From positions 310,001 to 374,000 of the forward strand of contig CAVYPA010000015.1 in assembly GCA_963770295.1 (NCBI GenBank): a DNA stretch of 64,000 nt, given 5' to 3'. The translations under genes were made by a program, and so were the position numbers. Origin of the DNA: AWTP1-13 sp963770295 (GTDB taxonomy: Bacteria > Pseudomonadota > Alphaproteobacteria > Rhizobiales > Hyphomicrobiaceae). Positions 18,166-28,219 of this stretch are shown here, in pieces; the first letter of the stretch is position 1; every line of letters begins with the position of its first letter. The notes under the pieces are model-generated. The model was not told the DNA's origin and did no database searches. It saw nothing but the letters and a program-made list of their open reading frames with translations.

Positions 18166-19176
18166 ATGTCGACACTTCTCCAACGGGATACCATAGCCGG
18201 GCCGTCTTACGTCTCGACGGGGACTCTGCCGCCCGACGAATTGGTTGCCACTTTGGTGAGTGAAGCGCACAAGCGTTTTCAGTCTCACACGGAAGGTAAG
18301 AACTCTGAGATCTATCCCGCGCTGGCGAGAGTCCCGAGCGAGCTGTTCGGCATCTGCGTGGTTGGAACCAGCGGCAAGATTGCCGCGATCGGAGACACCG
18401 ACTACGAGTTCGCAATCATGAGCGTGTCGAAGCCCTTCGTGTTCGCGTTGGTGTGTCAGGAGGTTGGCCCGACCAAGGCCCGCGAGAAGCTTGGCGCCAA
18501 CAGCACCGGCCTGCCCTTCAATTCGCTTTCGGCCATCGAGCGAAGTGCAGACGGACGGACGAACCCGATGGTGAACGCCGGTGCTATTGCCACGACCAGC
18601 CTCGTGCAGGGCACAACGGGCGCTGAGCGATGGCGGTTCATCGAGCACGGCTTGTCCCGGTTTGCTGGGCGGACGCTATCTTTAAACGAGGAGGTGTATG
18701 CCTCTGCGTCGGAGACCAATTTCCGCAACCGCAGCATAGCCAATCTGCTTCAGAGTTACGACCGCATCTACTGCGATCCGGCCGAAGCGACCGACCTCTA
18801 CACGCGGCAGTGCTCGCTCAATATAAGCGCCAGAGATCTTGCAGTGATGGGCGCAACGCTTGCCGACGGCGGGGTTAATCCGCTCACCAAGCAGCGGGTG
18901 GTCACCCCGGCCGTGTGCCACTACGCGTTGGCGGTGATGGCAACGGCAGGGTTGTACGAGACCTCGGGTGATTGGCTCTACGACATCGGGTTACCCGGCA
19001 AGAGCGGCATCGGCGGAGGCATTGTCACGGTGTCACCGGGCAAGGGTGGATTGGGCACCTTCGCCCCGCCTCTCGACGACGCCGGTAACAGTGTTAGGGG
19101 TCAACTCGTCGCCGAGTTCCTGTCCCAGCGCCTGGGGCTGAATCTGTTCGTCTCGAACCCGAAGCCGGTTGCGTGA
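18166..19176 (+). CDS. glsA: Glutaminase
   Basis: The ATG at 18166 gives 336 residues, slightly longer than the usual ~310; upstream frame sequence is not conserved-looking. The product hydrolyses glutamine to glutamate and ammonia with a beta-lactamase-like fold. The S86-V-S-K89 nucleophile motif (IMSVSKPF), NPMVNAGAI, the CSLNISARDLAVMGATLADGG segment and the GLPGKSGIGGGI loop are all present. No transport or acid-resistance partner is adjacent. A hairpin follows the stop. Confidence 0.93.
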   Translation: MSTLLQRDTIAGPSYVSTGTLPPDELVATLVSEAHKRFQSHTEGKNSEIYPALARVPSELFGICVVGTSGKIAAIGDTDYEFAIMSVSKPFVFALVCQEVGPTKAREKLGANSTGLPFNSLSAIERSADGRTNPMVNAGAIATTSLVQGTTGAERWRFIEHGLSRFAGRTLSLNEEVYASASETNFRNRSIANLLQSYDRIYCDPAEATDLYTRQCSLNISARDLAVMGATLADGGVNPLTKQRVVTPAVCHYALAVMATAGLYETSGDWLYDIGLPGKSGIGGGIVTVSPGKGGLGTFAPPLDDAGNSVRGQLVAEFLSQRLGLNLFVSNPKPVA

Positions 19177-19192
19177 AGGACAGGTATAGCGC

Positions 19193-19227
19193 GACAATCG
19201 TGAGAACGCGCTCTCACCTTGATTGTC
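19193..19227 (+). terminator. Stem-loop after glsA
   Basis: GACAATC (19193-19199) pairs with GATTGTC (19221-19227), and TGAGA with TCTCA inside. There is no U-tract, so intrinsic termination is doubtful; it may protect the mRNA end. Confidence 0.4.
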
Positions 19228-19289
19228 GGCGCCCAGACAGGACTCGTAGGGATAAGGCTGATCGGCATAGGCGTGGCTCGCCCCTTGTC

Positions 19290-19386
19290 ACCAATCGGCT
19301 GCCCGTCGTTCCGACCATTGCCGATGCCGTACTTGATCGCCCGGTACGCAACCGACTGATCCTCAAGGGCGAGAGCCTGCTGCAAG
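19290..19386 (+). pseudogene. IS21 helper ATPase (IstB) C-terminal scrap
   Basis: The frame reads TNRLPV, then PTIADAVLDR, then a partly altered LKGESL, the characteristic end of IstB. An internal deletion removes the segment between the first two blocks. No IstA or element ends are seen. Confidence 0.55.
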
Positions 19387-19391
19387 GCCGC

Positions 19392-19700
19392 CTAACGTTT
19401 CAGGGGCGTCGCTTTTGTCAAGCGCGCCAATCCATTCGGACCGAGTTTGCTTTCGATCCGTTGAGAAACGGGAATGCCGTCATGGACGGCATCGCCAGCG
19501 GCAACTAATCCGATGCATGGGACGTAAAGGAACGTCGTATCATCGGTGTCTATATGACCGACTTGGACTACGACCAACTTGTTTCCCTCCAAGTCGATCT
19601 CATCGCCTTGCAACGGATGACGATCGAAATGACGTCTGGAAATTGATTTGGGAAAAACTTACGCCACTGGCCAGTGGCTTCGCGGACTTTGTCCACCAAC
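19392..19700 (-). pseudogene. Metallo-beta-lactamase-fold hydrolase fragment
   Basis: Two minus-strand frames combine to FFPNQFPDVISIV, then GDEIDLEGNKLVVVQVGHID, TDDTTFLYVPCIGLVAAGDA and VHDGI. This is the second half of an MBL-fold hydrolase with the GH..TDD.T and GD metal motifs. The N-terminal HxHxDH motif is not found. At least one indel is present. Confidence 0.6.
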
Positions 19701-20228
19701 CGCGGAGATAAGCGCGTCGCAAGGGATCGTCCCGGTGCAAACCCAAGATTGCATCGCGGAGCATTGGTGAAACAGGGGTTGTCCCGATGGCTACGAACCT
19801 CGTTTTTGGGTTGCCCAACTTCGTCTTGCACCGAAGTAAGGTGGCAAGTCGCGCTTCGCGGCTTGTCTCCTCATGGCGCAGCGTGTCTCCTGCGATGGTC
19901 TCTGCCTTGTGCGCTTCATCGTCCAGCAATGTCATGTTGTCTGCCTCGACGGTGTTTAGTCCCTTTATCCCTGCCGTCCCTACCCAGCGTTTTCCCGCGA
20001 TCCCCGCTAGGCGACCCACACTTATCGGCAGATGTGGTCTGCGAATATCCGGTGGAGTGCCGATACTCGGATCGGGGTTGACGCCGACCATCGCCAATTT
20101 TTGTGGCAGTGCAGCATCGCTAAATCGTGATCGCTGCAGCCGCGATGCTCTTTGGGCGAAAACTTAGGTTGAATTGATAGCCGGACGGGTTGAAAGACCG
20201 CGGTAGCTCGATGCAGCGCGTCTGCGAG
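19701..20228. other. Intergenic, no gene recognised
   Basis: The minus-strand frame through 19700-20097 has no convincing homology or signal. It may contain diverged upstream parts of the MBL-fold gene. Confidence 0.35.
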
Positions 20229-21141
20229 TTACTTGCCGAGGGGCTTTGGGCTTTCCGGCGGTAACCAGTCTTTCTGCAATGCCTGCTTCACAAAGTCCTG
20301 GTCCAGATGCGGGCCTATGAGGTTTTTGAAGGCAAATGCGACTTCGTTGTATTCGCGCTTGCAGTCACGAGCGCGACTCTCGGGGAGGTATTTTTCCTCG
20401 ACAACATGCGCGAACGTGGTCGGATCAGCCCCATAGGCGATACACAGCAGGTTGAAAAATCGCTGCGCGGGCATGCTGTGCATATCCGAGAACGCCTGCA
20501 GGGCTACAAATGATGCCGAAATCCTGCACAGCGTTCCGGTACGAGTAAGCGGCCCCCGAAATGAGCCGCCGCGCGTCATCCTTGCCCAAGTGCAGCATCA
20601 TGAAGGTCGAGAATTCATCGGCGGCATCTTCGGCGGAGCCGAAGCTGGGCACCTGGAGCACATCGAACATCGCGTGCCCAAACTCGTGGGCAACAACGTA
20701 GAAAAACTGCCCAACGACGGCATCGACGGGTGTGATCCCAGCCGGGCCTGGTTGTTTCGGTGCACCGCGCCAAATCTCGTCCAAGTACTCATAGCAAAGC
20801 GTCACCGTCGGACGCTCGTACCAGGCATTCGGTTTGCCACATTCGACCGTCTTCACGGTGAGGTCGATTGGTAGGCGAAAGGGACTGAAGAGCTGCTGGA
20901 TCTTTTCCAGCGCCTGTCCCTGCTTAAGCTGCGTATAGACAACCTCGAGTTGGGGATTGTGCGGGGGTACGTATTCAAACCGGATGCGATTGGGTCTCGC
21001 CTCCTGCGCCTCGTCCGCAACACTTGCGGCGCTCGTCTGCTGTGTGGCCGACTGGGCAATTGCCCGTTGGCAGGCGAGCAGCGCTAGGCCGGAGAGTGCC
21101 GCGGCTATGATTAGCGATGAGCAAGATCGTGAGAGGACCAT
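20229..21141 (-). pseudogene. DUF4344 zinc metallopeptidase, frameshifted
   Basis: From the ATG at 21141 (GGAG upstream) the frame encodes a signal peptide (SCSSLIIAAALSGLALLACQ) and a zinc-protease core with HEFGHAMFD and a downstream EFSTFM helix, as in the DUF4344 family. Near 20515, after NAVQDF, the frame breaks. The next frame carries the missing C-terminus: FVALQAFSDMHSMPAQRFFN, then CIAYGADP, YLPESRARDCKREY and a WLPP ending. A single indel separates the two halves, so a real frameshift or an assembly error are both possible. Confidence 0.75.
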
Positions 21142-21634
21142 GACCAGCTCCAAAGAGGAACGCCCCTTGTTGATGGCCTCAAAGGCGTGAGCCGGCTATG
21201 CGAACTCTTGCTGAGTTTGAAAGCGGCGAACCCCCTGCCCTTGGGCGGCGCTGCCTAAACAGGCGGAAAACCTCGGAGTTGTCTGTTAGGGCAATTGTCG
21301 TAGGGACTTATTGAGAGGGCATTTGCCGGCATCCCACCGCACAAAATGGAGGCCCGGTTGCCGTGCATCTTGGGAAGGGCAATCGGCCCAGATGCTGGCG
21401 TGACGGGCGAACTGCCCTTCGCCTCCCCGTGACCCGAGAGGCGGCGGGCTTTGTGGCGCCCGAAGCGGCGGGAAACTTTTCGTTAAGATTTCAACTGCGC
21501 GATGGTCGAGCGGGCGGTCGCCTGGTGGGGGAAGCTTTGGTCCTGAGCGAAGCCGACGATCCAAATCGGCAATACCGGCAAGGGTAGAATGTCTGCCGTT
21601 GAAGACCTGATTAGGAAGCAGGTGCCCTCGGCAG
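21142..21634. other. Intergenic, no gene recognised
   Basis: No supported coding frame or RNA. It separates the peptidase gene from the end of the small membrane protein gene. Confidence 0.35.
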
Positions 21635-22042
21635 TTATCGCGGCGGCGAGTGCCGGGCCATGTGTCGTCCGGCTTCGCCGAATTCCAACCAACGCGCCTT
21701 GGCCCGACCCTGATGCTCCCTGGCCTGATGCTCCCTGGCCTGATGCTCCCTGGCCCGATGCTCCCTGGCCCGATGCTCCCTGGTCTGAAAGCGGGGACTG
21801 AGCCAGTGTTTCCAAAGGCCGCGCGTCCAGGCGTACGTGTAGAGCGCGCACAGGGTAAAAATGCCCCATTGCTGGGCCTTCCAGGCCGCGTAGAACCAAA
21901 ACGGCTGGCCAAGCATCCCGAATATACACGCCCAGCGTCGCCAGCTTTCACGCTTGTCTTGCGTTAGCCAGACCGCGATGACGCCGCTAAAGGCAATAGC
22001 GATTTGCTCCAGGCCCAAAAGCCCTCCAACACCCCGCACCAT
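21635..22042 (-). CDS. Small membrane protein with a pentapeptide-repeat tail
   Basis: Starting at the ATG at 22042 the product is 135 residues. Two or three membrane segments can be seen (GLEQIAIAFSGVIAVWLT, IFGMLGQPFWFYAAW, then GIFTLCALYTYAW). The remaining ~55 residues are hydrophilic and include five copies of a five-residue Arg-Glu-His-rich unit encoded by a 15-bp tandem repeat. The repeat tail looks like a recent expansion. The function is unknown. Confidence 0.5.
   Translation of the reverse strand: MVRGVGGLLGLEQIAIAFSGVIAVWLTQDKRESWRRWACIFGMLGQPFWFYAAWKAQQWGIFTLCALYTYAWTRGLWKHWLSPRFQTREHRAREHRAREHQAREHQAREHQGRAKARWLEFGEAGRHMARHSPPR
21712..21786. repeat. Five tandem copies of a 15-bp unit
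   Basis: The unit GATGCTCCCTGGCCY is repeated five times without gaps with only C/T changes. As 15 is divisible by three, copy changes keep the minus-strand gene in frame. A degenerate half-unit precedes the array. Confidence 0.9.
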
Positions 22043-22267
22043 GGCGGAAACGCAGCGGCGTGGCCGTGGTTCCCTCAAGGGTCATGAACCATACCGAGCG
22101 TGTGGATTTATGGTGACACTGGCGGCCGGGATTGCACTGCCCTAGACCCGGTTGGCCTGCTTGTCGGGCTTGCGCCCGAGCCAAACGGCTACTCGCGTTC
22201 TAAGTGCGGAATTTTGCACGCCTTTTTCGAGCGGCTCGCTTCCGGACGGCAGACGGGGTGCAGGCTT

Positions 22268-22579
22268 TTATTGGCGGCGCCGTTGACCATTGGTGTTCGG
22301 CGCGCTGCCGGCCACGACCGCTGCTCGCGACGGCTCCTTGTCGCTGGCAATTCTTCGTCGCAACTGAGAACGCTGCTGATAGAACCCCCGCAGGATGTCT
22401 CTCATGACCTCCAATGATTCCTGAGCGCACGTTGTATCCCTGGATGATGCATGCAGGCGTGCGATGAAGGTGTGCTGGAGCCCCAAACGTCTCTCGGCCT
22501 CTCTGACTTGCGTGTCGTTGAGGTGTAATTGCTCGCCCAGTTTCGACCTCTCGCCCCCAAGATCCCGCTGCCGCAGCAT
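22268..22579 (-). CDS. Small coiled-coil hypothetical protein (paralogue of 43696-43962)
   Basis: A 103-residue charged helical protein. The segment QVREAERRLGLQHTFIARL, then SLEVMRDILRGFYQQRSQLR, closely matches the product of 43696-43962 (QV..AERRL..QH.FI.RL; ALEVMRDILRDLY). Similarity between two distant copies supports both as genes. The start is uncertain, with no strong ribosome site before 22579. The function is unknown. Confidence 0.5.
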   Translation of the reverse strand: MLRQRDLGGERSKLGEQLHLNDTQVREAERRLGLQHTFIARLHASSRDTTCAQESLEVMRDILRGFYQQRSQLRRRIASDKEPSRAAVVAGSAPNTNGQRRRQ

Positions 22580-23254
22580 GAATGGCGAACCAACCGGCAG
22601 GGTCCATGTGCGTCCCTGGTGCCGAGCCTCGTTTGCCCGATGCTGCGCAGGGATTAAAGCTGACGCAAACGCTTAGCTATGTGCGGCCGCCGGACTGCTT
22701 GCGTATCGTCCATCGCTTGACCGCACCCGGCCGCAGGCTTCAGCACGCCATCGGTAGCGAACTCGCTCCCGCAAGGTGCGCTTCGTCGCCATCTTGGGTT
22801 TTTCAAGCAGTTGTTGGCCCGGACCGCACGCAATTGCGCCATTGCGCATGCGCCTTCGCGACGATCATCGTTGGTCAACGAGATTGCTGGTCAGTAAGAA
22901 AGGCGTCCGTGAAGGCGTGTTATGTTTCGACGGCCTTCGTCGCAAGCGCGGTCTATTCGCTGCGATCATCCGCTCCTGCATGCCGCCGGAGCCAACCCCT
23001 CTGGTGCTTGCGGCCCTGGGCGCGGGGAGCGGGCGGACCATGTCATGGGTTTTGGAGGAGGCCCACACGCTAGCCTCGAAAGGCCCCAAGCGCAGACCTC
23101 ACCGGTGCAATTCGTTGGTTGGGTTGGTGCAACAGATTGTCGGCCTGGCCTCCGGTCGCCTAAGATGCGCCTACTCTGAGAACTAGAACGCGATCGTTCC
23201 GCGGCGCTCGCCCAAGGGTTGGGCGGTTTGAGGACGCGAGATTGACCACGCACC
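22580..23254. other. Intergenic, no gene recognised
   Basis: Several open frames exist but none has a recognisable domain, signal or ribosome site. The end of this stretch is expected to hold the promoter of the Rieske/amidohydrolase genes. Confidence 0.35.
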
Positions 23255-23668
23255 ATGCGAAGATACGTCGTTGCCTCCGTTGCCGAGATTCCACCTGGGA
23301 CCCGCAAAGTCTTTACTGTCGGCGGGCGGCCGATCGGCATCTTCAATCTCGACGGTGAGTTCTACGGCCTGCTTAATCGGTGTCCGCACCAGGGCGGCAG
23401 CTTGTGCGATGGCTTGATCACCGGCCTTGCGGTCGGCGATCGGCCCGGTGAGTTCCGCATGATCCGTATGGGCGAGATGGTACGCTGCCCTTGGCACGGC
23501 TGGGAGTTCGATATCCGGACCGGCCAGTCCTGGTGCGAGCCGGCCAAGGTGCGGGCGCGGGCCTATCCGACGGAAATCGCCTCCGGCGCCGAGGTGGTCA
23601 AGGGGCCCTATGTCGCCGAGACGGTGCCGGTGACTGTCGAGGAGCAGTACGTGGTGGTCGAGTTCTAG
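23255..23668 (+). CDS. Rieske 2Fe-2S ferredoxin-type protein
   Basis: A 137-residue soluble Rieske domain with CPHQGG and CPWHGWEFD as cluster boxes. It lacks the extra cysteine pair of bc1-type proteins, so it resembles the low-potential ferredoxin/oxygenase class. There is no signal peptide. Two amidohydrolase genes follow 69 bases downstream on the same strand. A ferredoxin role in a hydroxylating or reductive step of the same catabolic route is plausible, but no oxygenase large subunit is in view. Confidence 0.85.
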   Translation: MRRYVVASVAEIPPGTRKVFTVGGRPIGIFNLDGEFYGLLNRCPHQGGSLCDGLITGLAVGDRPGEFRMIRMGEMVRCPWHGWEFDIRTGQSWCEPAKVRARAYPTEIASGAEVVKGPYVAETVPVTVEEQYVVVEF

Positions 23669-23737
23669 ACGTTACGCTAGGCCGCGGGCCCCGCGTTGAG
23701 TTCGCATGGGACCGACCGACAGAGGAGGGGCAATGCG

Positions 23738-24802
23738 ATGAGCCGCTATCCGGGCGCCATCGACTGCGACATCCATCCGACGGTGCCAGGCATCGCGGCG
23801 CTGCTGCCTTATATGGACGACTACTGGCAGGAGGCATTCGTCTCGCGCGGCATCGATGGGCTGGAGATGGCGAGCTATCCGCCCGGCGCGCCGATCTCGT
23901 GCCGAGCCGACTGGCGACCCGCAAAGGGCCGGCCGGCGGCCGATCCGGCAACGATCGCTCGCCAGTCGCTCGACGTCATGGGCACGGCGCTCGCCATTTG
24001 CAATCCGCTCACCGGTGGGCAGGTGGCGGTCAGCGAGTCCATGGGCGCAGCCGTCTGCCGGGCCGTGAACGATTGGATCACCAAGGAGTTCCTCGACAAG
24101 GATCCACGCTTTCGCGCCTCCATCATCGTGCCCTCGCAGAGCCCGGAACTCGCCGTCGAGGAAATCGAGCAACGCGCCCCCGACCGGCGCTTCGTGCAAG
24201 TGATGATCCCTGTCGCCGTCGAGATGATGCTCGGGCGGCGCTATTACTGGCCGCTGCTGGCGGCCTGCGAGAGGCACGGCCTACCGCTCGGCCTTCACGC
24301 CGGCAGCCTGCACCGCTATCCCACGACATCCAACGGCTGGTCGTCACACTACATTCAGGACTACGTCAGCCATTCGCAGACCTTCGAGGACCAGCTGCTG
24401 AGCCTCATCCACGAGGGCGCCTTCGTGAAGTTCCCGGGCCTGCGCGTCGTGCTGATCGAGAGCGGGGTGTCGTGGCTGCCGGGTTTCGTTTGGCGCGCGA
24501 TCAAAACCTGGCGTGGTGTGCGGGCGGAGGTGCCGTATGTCAAGCGCTCGCCGGCCGAGATCGTGCGCGAGCATGTACGGCTGACCGCCCAGCCGTTCGA
24601 TGCGCCAGATGCCGAGGCCGTGACGCGCATCGTCGAGATGATAGACTCCGACGAAATGCTCTTGTTCGCGACCGACTATCCCCATTGGCAGTTCGAGGGC
24701 GACCGGGTCGTGCCAGACGGACTGTCCGCGCCGTTCCTCGCCAAGATGCTTATCGACAACCCGATCGCAACCTATCCGCGGCTCAAGGAGAACCCCACAT
24801 GA
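23738..24802 (+). CDS. Amidohydrolase family protein (amidohydrolase_2) A
   Basis: The ATG at 23738 (GAGGAGGGG nearby upstream) gives 354 residues. The amidohydrolase_2 barrel motifs are seen: an N-terminal DCDIHP strand, LGLHAG with the metal-type His, a VVLIESGVSWLPGF strand and FATDYPHW near the end with the catalytic-type Asp. It probably hydrolyses or decarboxylates a small organic acid or amide in the cytoplasm. The stop overlaps the next start (ATGA), indicating translational coupling with paralogue B. Confidence 0.87.
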   Translation: MSRYPGAIDCDIHPTVPGIAALLPYMDDYWQEAFVSRGIDGLEMASYPPGAPISCRADWRPAKGRPAADPATIARQSLDVMGTALAICNPLTGGQVAVSESMGAAVCRAVNDWITKEFLDKDPRFRASIIVPSQSPELAVEEIEQRAPDRRFVQVMIPVAVEMMLGRRYYWPLLAACERHGLPLGLHAGSLHRYPTTSNGWSSHYIQDYVSHSQTFEDQLLSLIHEGAFVKFPGLRVVLIESGVSWLPGFVWRAIKTWRGVRAEVPYVKRSPAEIVREHVRLTAQPFDAPDAEAVTRIVEMIDSDEMLLFATDYPHWQFEGDRVVPDGLSAPFLAKMLIDNPIATYPRLKENPT

Positions 24803-25920
24803 GCCTGATGCTCGAACGTGACGTTGACGCCCTCGGCGCCGCACCTGGCGAGACCAAGACGCGCCTGCGCATCATCGACTGCGACATCCATCCCTACCTG
24901 CGCACGCCGCGCGACCTCGACCAATTCCTGTCGGCGCGCTGGCGCCAGCATCTGGCCGAATACGGCAAGGGGACCCGCGGCATCTATGCGGCGCGCGGCA
25001 CATACCCGCGCTTCATGCCGAACACGTGCCGGCGTGATGCGTGGCCGGCGGAGGGCGGCCTGCCCGGCTCCGACGTCGACTTCATTCGCACCCAACATCT
25101 CGACGCCAACGACGTCGAGTTCGGCGTGCTCGAGCCCCTGCTGGAAGGCAACGCGCCGCGCAACGTCGAGCTGCAGGCGGCACTCTGCTCGGCCTTTAAC
25201 GACTGGCAGGTGACGCATTTCACCGACGTCGACCCCCGCCTGCGCGCCTCCATCCTGGTACCCCAGGACGACGCCGAGGCGGCCGTCGCCGAGATCGAAA
25301 AGCGCGCGGTCGATCCCCGCTTTGCCCAGGTCCAGCTGTCCTCGCGTACGCCCGAGCCGCTTGGCCGCAAGCGCTACTGGCCAATCTTCGCTGCCGCCGA
25401 AGGCGCGAAGCTGCCGATCGGACTGCACGTGGGCGGCCCGTCGGCTGCAGCACCCTCGGCGTCGGGCTGGCCCTCGTTCTACGTCGAGGAACATCAGGTT
25501 TTGAGCCACTCGATGCCGACCCAGGCCACGAGCCTGATCCTCGAAGGCGTGTTCGACCGCTATCCAAACCTAAAGATCATCCTGATCGAGGGTGGCTTGG
25601 CCTGGGTACCCACCCTCGGTTGGCGGCTCGATGCCAACGTCGCAAAGATGAAAAGCGAGGTTCCAAACCTCAAGCTCAAACCCTCCGAGTACCTGCATCG
25701 CAATCTCTGGTACGCGACACAACCGATCGAAGAGCCGGAGTACCCGCAGCATCTGCGCACCGTCTTCGATTGGATTGGCTGGGACCGTATCGTCTACTCG
25801 AGCGACTATCCGCACTGGGACTACGACGACCCGCGGCTCGCTATCAAGATCGCCATGAGCGAAGCCGAACGTTGCGCGATCTTCCGCAACAATGCGGAGC
25901 AAATCTACCGCTTCAAATGA
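24799..25920 (+). CDS. Amidohydrolase family protein (amidohydrolase_2) B
   Basis: The ATG at 24799 overlaps the TGA of gene A by four bases. The 373-residue product has the same landmarks: DCDIHPYL, GLHVGG, IILIEGGLAWVP, SSDYPHWDYDD. A and B are therefore tandem paralogues and may form a hetero-oligomer or act on successive substrates. A longer frame starting at 23491 is only the shadow of gene A joined to this gene. Confidence 0.87.
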   Translation: MSLMLERDVDALGAAPGETKTRLRIIDCDIHPYLRTPRDLDQFLSARWRQHLAEYGKGTRGIYAARGTYPRFMPNTCRRDAWPAEGGLPGSDVDFIRTQHLDANDVEFGVLEPLLEGNAPRNVELQAALCSAFNDWQVTHFTDVDPRLRASILVPQDDAEAAVAEIEKRAVDPRFAQVQLSSRTPEPLGRKRYWPIFAAAEGAKLPIGLHVGGPSAAAPSASGWPSFYVEEHQVLSHSMPTQATSLILEGVFDRYPNLKIILIEGGLAWVPTLGWRLDANVAKMKSEVPNLKLKPSEYLHRNLWYATQPIEEPEYPQHLRTVFDWIGWDRIVYSSDYPHWDYDDPRLAIKIAMSEAERCAIFRNNAEQIYRFK

Positions 25921-26273
25921 ACGGTTGCGTTGATACGAGCCGAGCGAGTTCAGCGGTGTGTAAGAGGGCATGCCGCGGTCGTGCCCCGAAGTCGGAGGGC
26001 CGCGGCTTGCCGTCAACGAGCATGCGATCGGCGGCGTCGCTACCCTGGGCATTGGCGTTTCTATAGTCGGATCGACGGGCAGGAGATCGAGCTCGAAGTG
26101 AGGTTATAGCATGTCGACGGTCGGAGTGCTCGGCTCGCGGCTAACTGGCCAAGCGCCGTGACTGGCGATAACCTGTCGCTGGCTGACGACCTGATGGCAG
26201 CAGAACGACTGTGCAGTATTGCCGCATCGATGGTCAGGGCACGACGCTTGGCCCGCAAGCAGGAGGCAGCGGC
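25921..26273. other. Intergenic before the gamma-glutamyltransferase gene
   Basis: No gene recognised. AGGAGGCAGCGGC lies immediately before the ATG at 26274. Confidence 0.4.
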
Positions 26274-28038
26274 ATGACAACCTACGCTAAGACAGCGGGT
26301 GACGTGATCGGCCTCAAAGGCCTGACCACTCACGGCAACGTGGTGACCGGCACCCGCCATATGGTATCGGCTGGCCATCATGCGGCGGCGCATGCGGGTT
26401 TTTTGATCTTAGAGGCGGGCGGAAATGCGATCGACGCCGGCGTGGCAGCCGGTCTCGCCCTCGGCGTCACCTGCGCCGATCTCGTCAACGTGGCGGGCGT
26501 TGCGCCGATCATGATCCGTCTTGCGGCTACGGGCGAGGTCGTCACCATCGATGGTCTCGGCGTTTGGCCGGCCAAGGCGTCCTCCGCATGGTTTCGCGAA
26601 CATCACGGCGGGCGCATCCCGGAAGGGCTCCTGCGGGCGGTGGTTCCGGGCGCGCCATCGGGCTGGATCACGGCACTTGAGCGTTACGGCACAATGAGTT
26701 TTGCTGATGTGGCGCAGGCGGCTATCCGACTGGCCCGTGATGGCTTTCCCGCCGATCCGCGTTTTTGCGACACCTTTGTTGTCAACGAAGCCAAGTACCG
26801 GCGCTTTGCCGGCAATGCGCAGGTGTTTCTTCCTAGCGGCAGTCCGCCGCGTCCCGGCCAGATCTTTCGCCAAACCGATCTGGCCCGCTCGCTGCAGTAC
26901 ATGGTCGATTCGGAGAAGGCGGCGGCCGCGAAGGGCCGTGCGGCAGGCCTGGCTGCGGCGCACGCCGCTTTCTACCAGGGTGAGATCGCGGCCGCCATTT
27001 GCGCTTACCATGCCGCCAATGGCGGCTGGCTCACGCGCGCGGACATGGCCGCGTTCCGGGCCCGAACTCGAGCCGCCGTCCTACATCCGCCAGGGCCAGC
27101 TTGAGCTTTACACGTGTGGACCATGGTGCCAGGGACCTCTGTTGGGCATGCTGGTGCGCATGCTCGAGAAAGATGACGTTGCCGCCCTCGGGCACAATTC
27201 GCCGGCCTACGTTCATCTCGTGACGGAGGCGGTTAAGCTCGCCTGTGCCGACCGCGAGGCCTATTTTGGCGATCCGCGCCACATCGATGTGCCGGTGGCA
27301 GAGCTGCTATCAGCGCTATTCCAATCGAGCCGCCGCAGGCTTATCGATCCCACTCGGGCGTTCCCCGAGCTGCGCGCGCCCGCGACAATCGACGGCTACC
27401 CGCGTCCCAGGCCTCAACATGTCCCACGTCAGCGCGAGCCTGCGCTTTCGCCCGACACGACCTACTGTGCCGTGATCGACGGTGCCGGCAACGTGTTCTC
27501 GGCCACCCCGAGCGATGCCTCCTACGATGCAGAGCTCATTCCGGGTACCGGCCTTGTGCCTTCGGGGCGCGGTAGCCAATCTTGGACGCTTGCCGGGCAC
27601 CCCTCGGAAATTGCGCCATTCAAACGGCCTCGACTAACGCCAAATCCCGCCATCGCCGTTCTCGAGAACGGTCGGGCGCTCATGCCATTCGGGACACCCG
27701 GTGGCGACGTGCAGACCCAGGCTATGCTGCAAGTGTTGCTGAATCTGACCGCGTTCGGCATGGATTTGCGCACCGCCATTGAGGCGCCACGTTTCGCCAG
27801 CTACGCCTTTCCGTCGAGCTTCGAGCCACACGAGGCCTATCCAAACCGTCTCGCCATCGAAGGACGCATGGAGCCAGCCACCCGCGATGGCTTACGCGCG
27901 CTCGGTCATGATGTCCTGGATTGGCCCGATTGGACGCGGCTCGCCGGCGCCGTCTGCGCCGTCATCACGGATCGCAAGGCCGGCGTGCTGACTGCCGCCG
28001 CCGACCCACGCCGTGCGGCCTATGCGGTGGGGTGGTGA
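26274..28038 (+). pseudogene. Gamma-glutamyltransferase family protein, one frameshift
   Basis: The first frame (26274 to about 27060) gives the large-subunit part: GHHAAAHAGFLILEAGGNAI, VPGAPSGWITALERYG and the helical region to DMAAFRA. After an indel near 27060 the next frame continues with LELYTCGPWCQGPLL and the small-subunit start TTYCAVIDGAGN, whose first Thr would be the autoprocessed nucleophile. It ends with the FGTPGGDVQTQ motif at 28038. No signal peptide is evident, unlike classical Ggt. Without the indel the product would be about 588 residues, normal for the family. A real pseudogene or an assembly error are both possible. Confidence 0.8.
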
Positions 28039-28219
28039 AGGGGCAGATGCCTCTATCGCAACGACTATGCCCGGTCCCAGCTGTCACAAGGCCGCAGGCA
28101 ATCGACGCAACCGTGCGGGGGCGCGGGGCGATACGTTAGCGGCGGCGGCGTTGCAGCGTGACCTTTGCGCGGTCCGATCTCAACCGAGGAGCCGGAAGCA
28201 GAGGTTGCCGTCGTCCGCG

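Noticed and set aside
21712..21786. Possible CRISPR array
   Set aside because: The 15-bp units are contiguous with no spacers and lie inside a protein frame.
23491..25920. An 809-codon frame spanning both amidohydrolase genes
   Set aside because: Its first ~400 codons are an out-of-frame, Arg-rich shadow of amidohydrolase A; only the part from 24799 is real.
26701..28038. Independent 445-residue gene
   Set aside because: Its first ~120 codons are a shadow of the Ggt large subunit; from about 27060 it is the continuation of the frameshifted Ggt.
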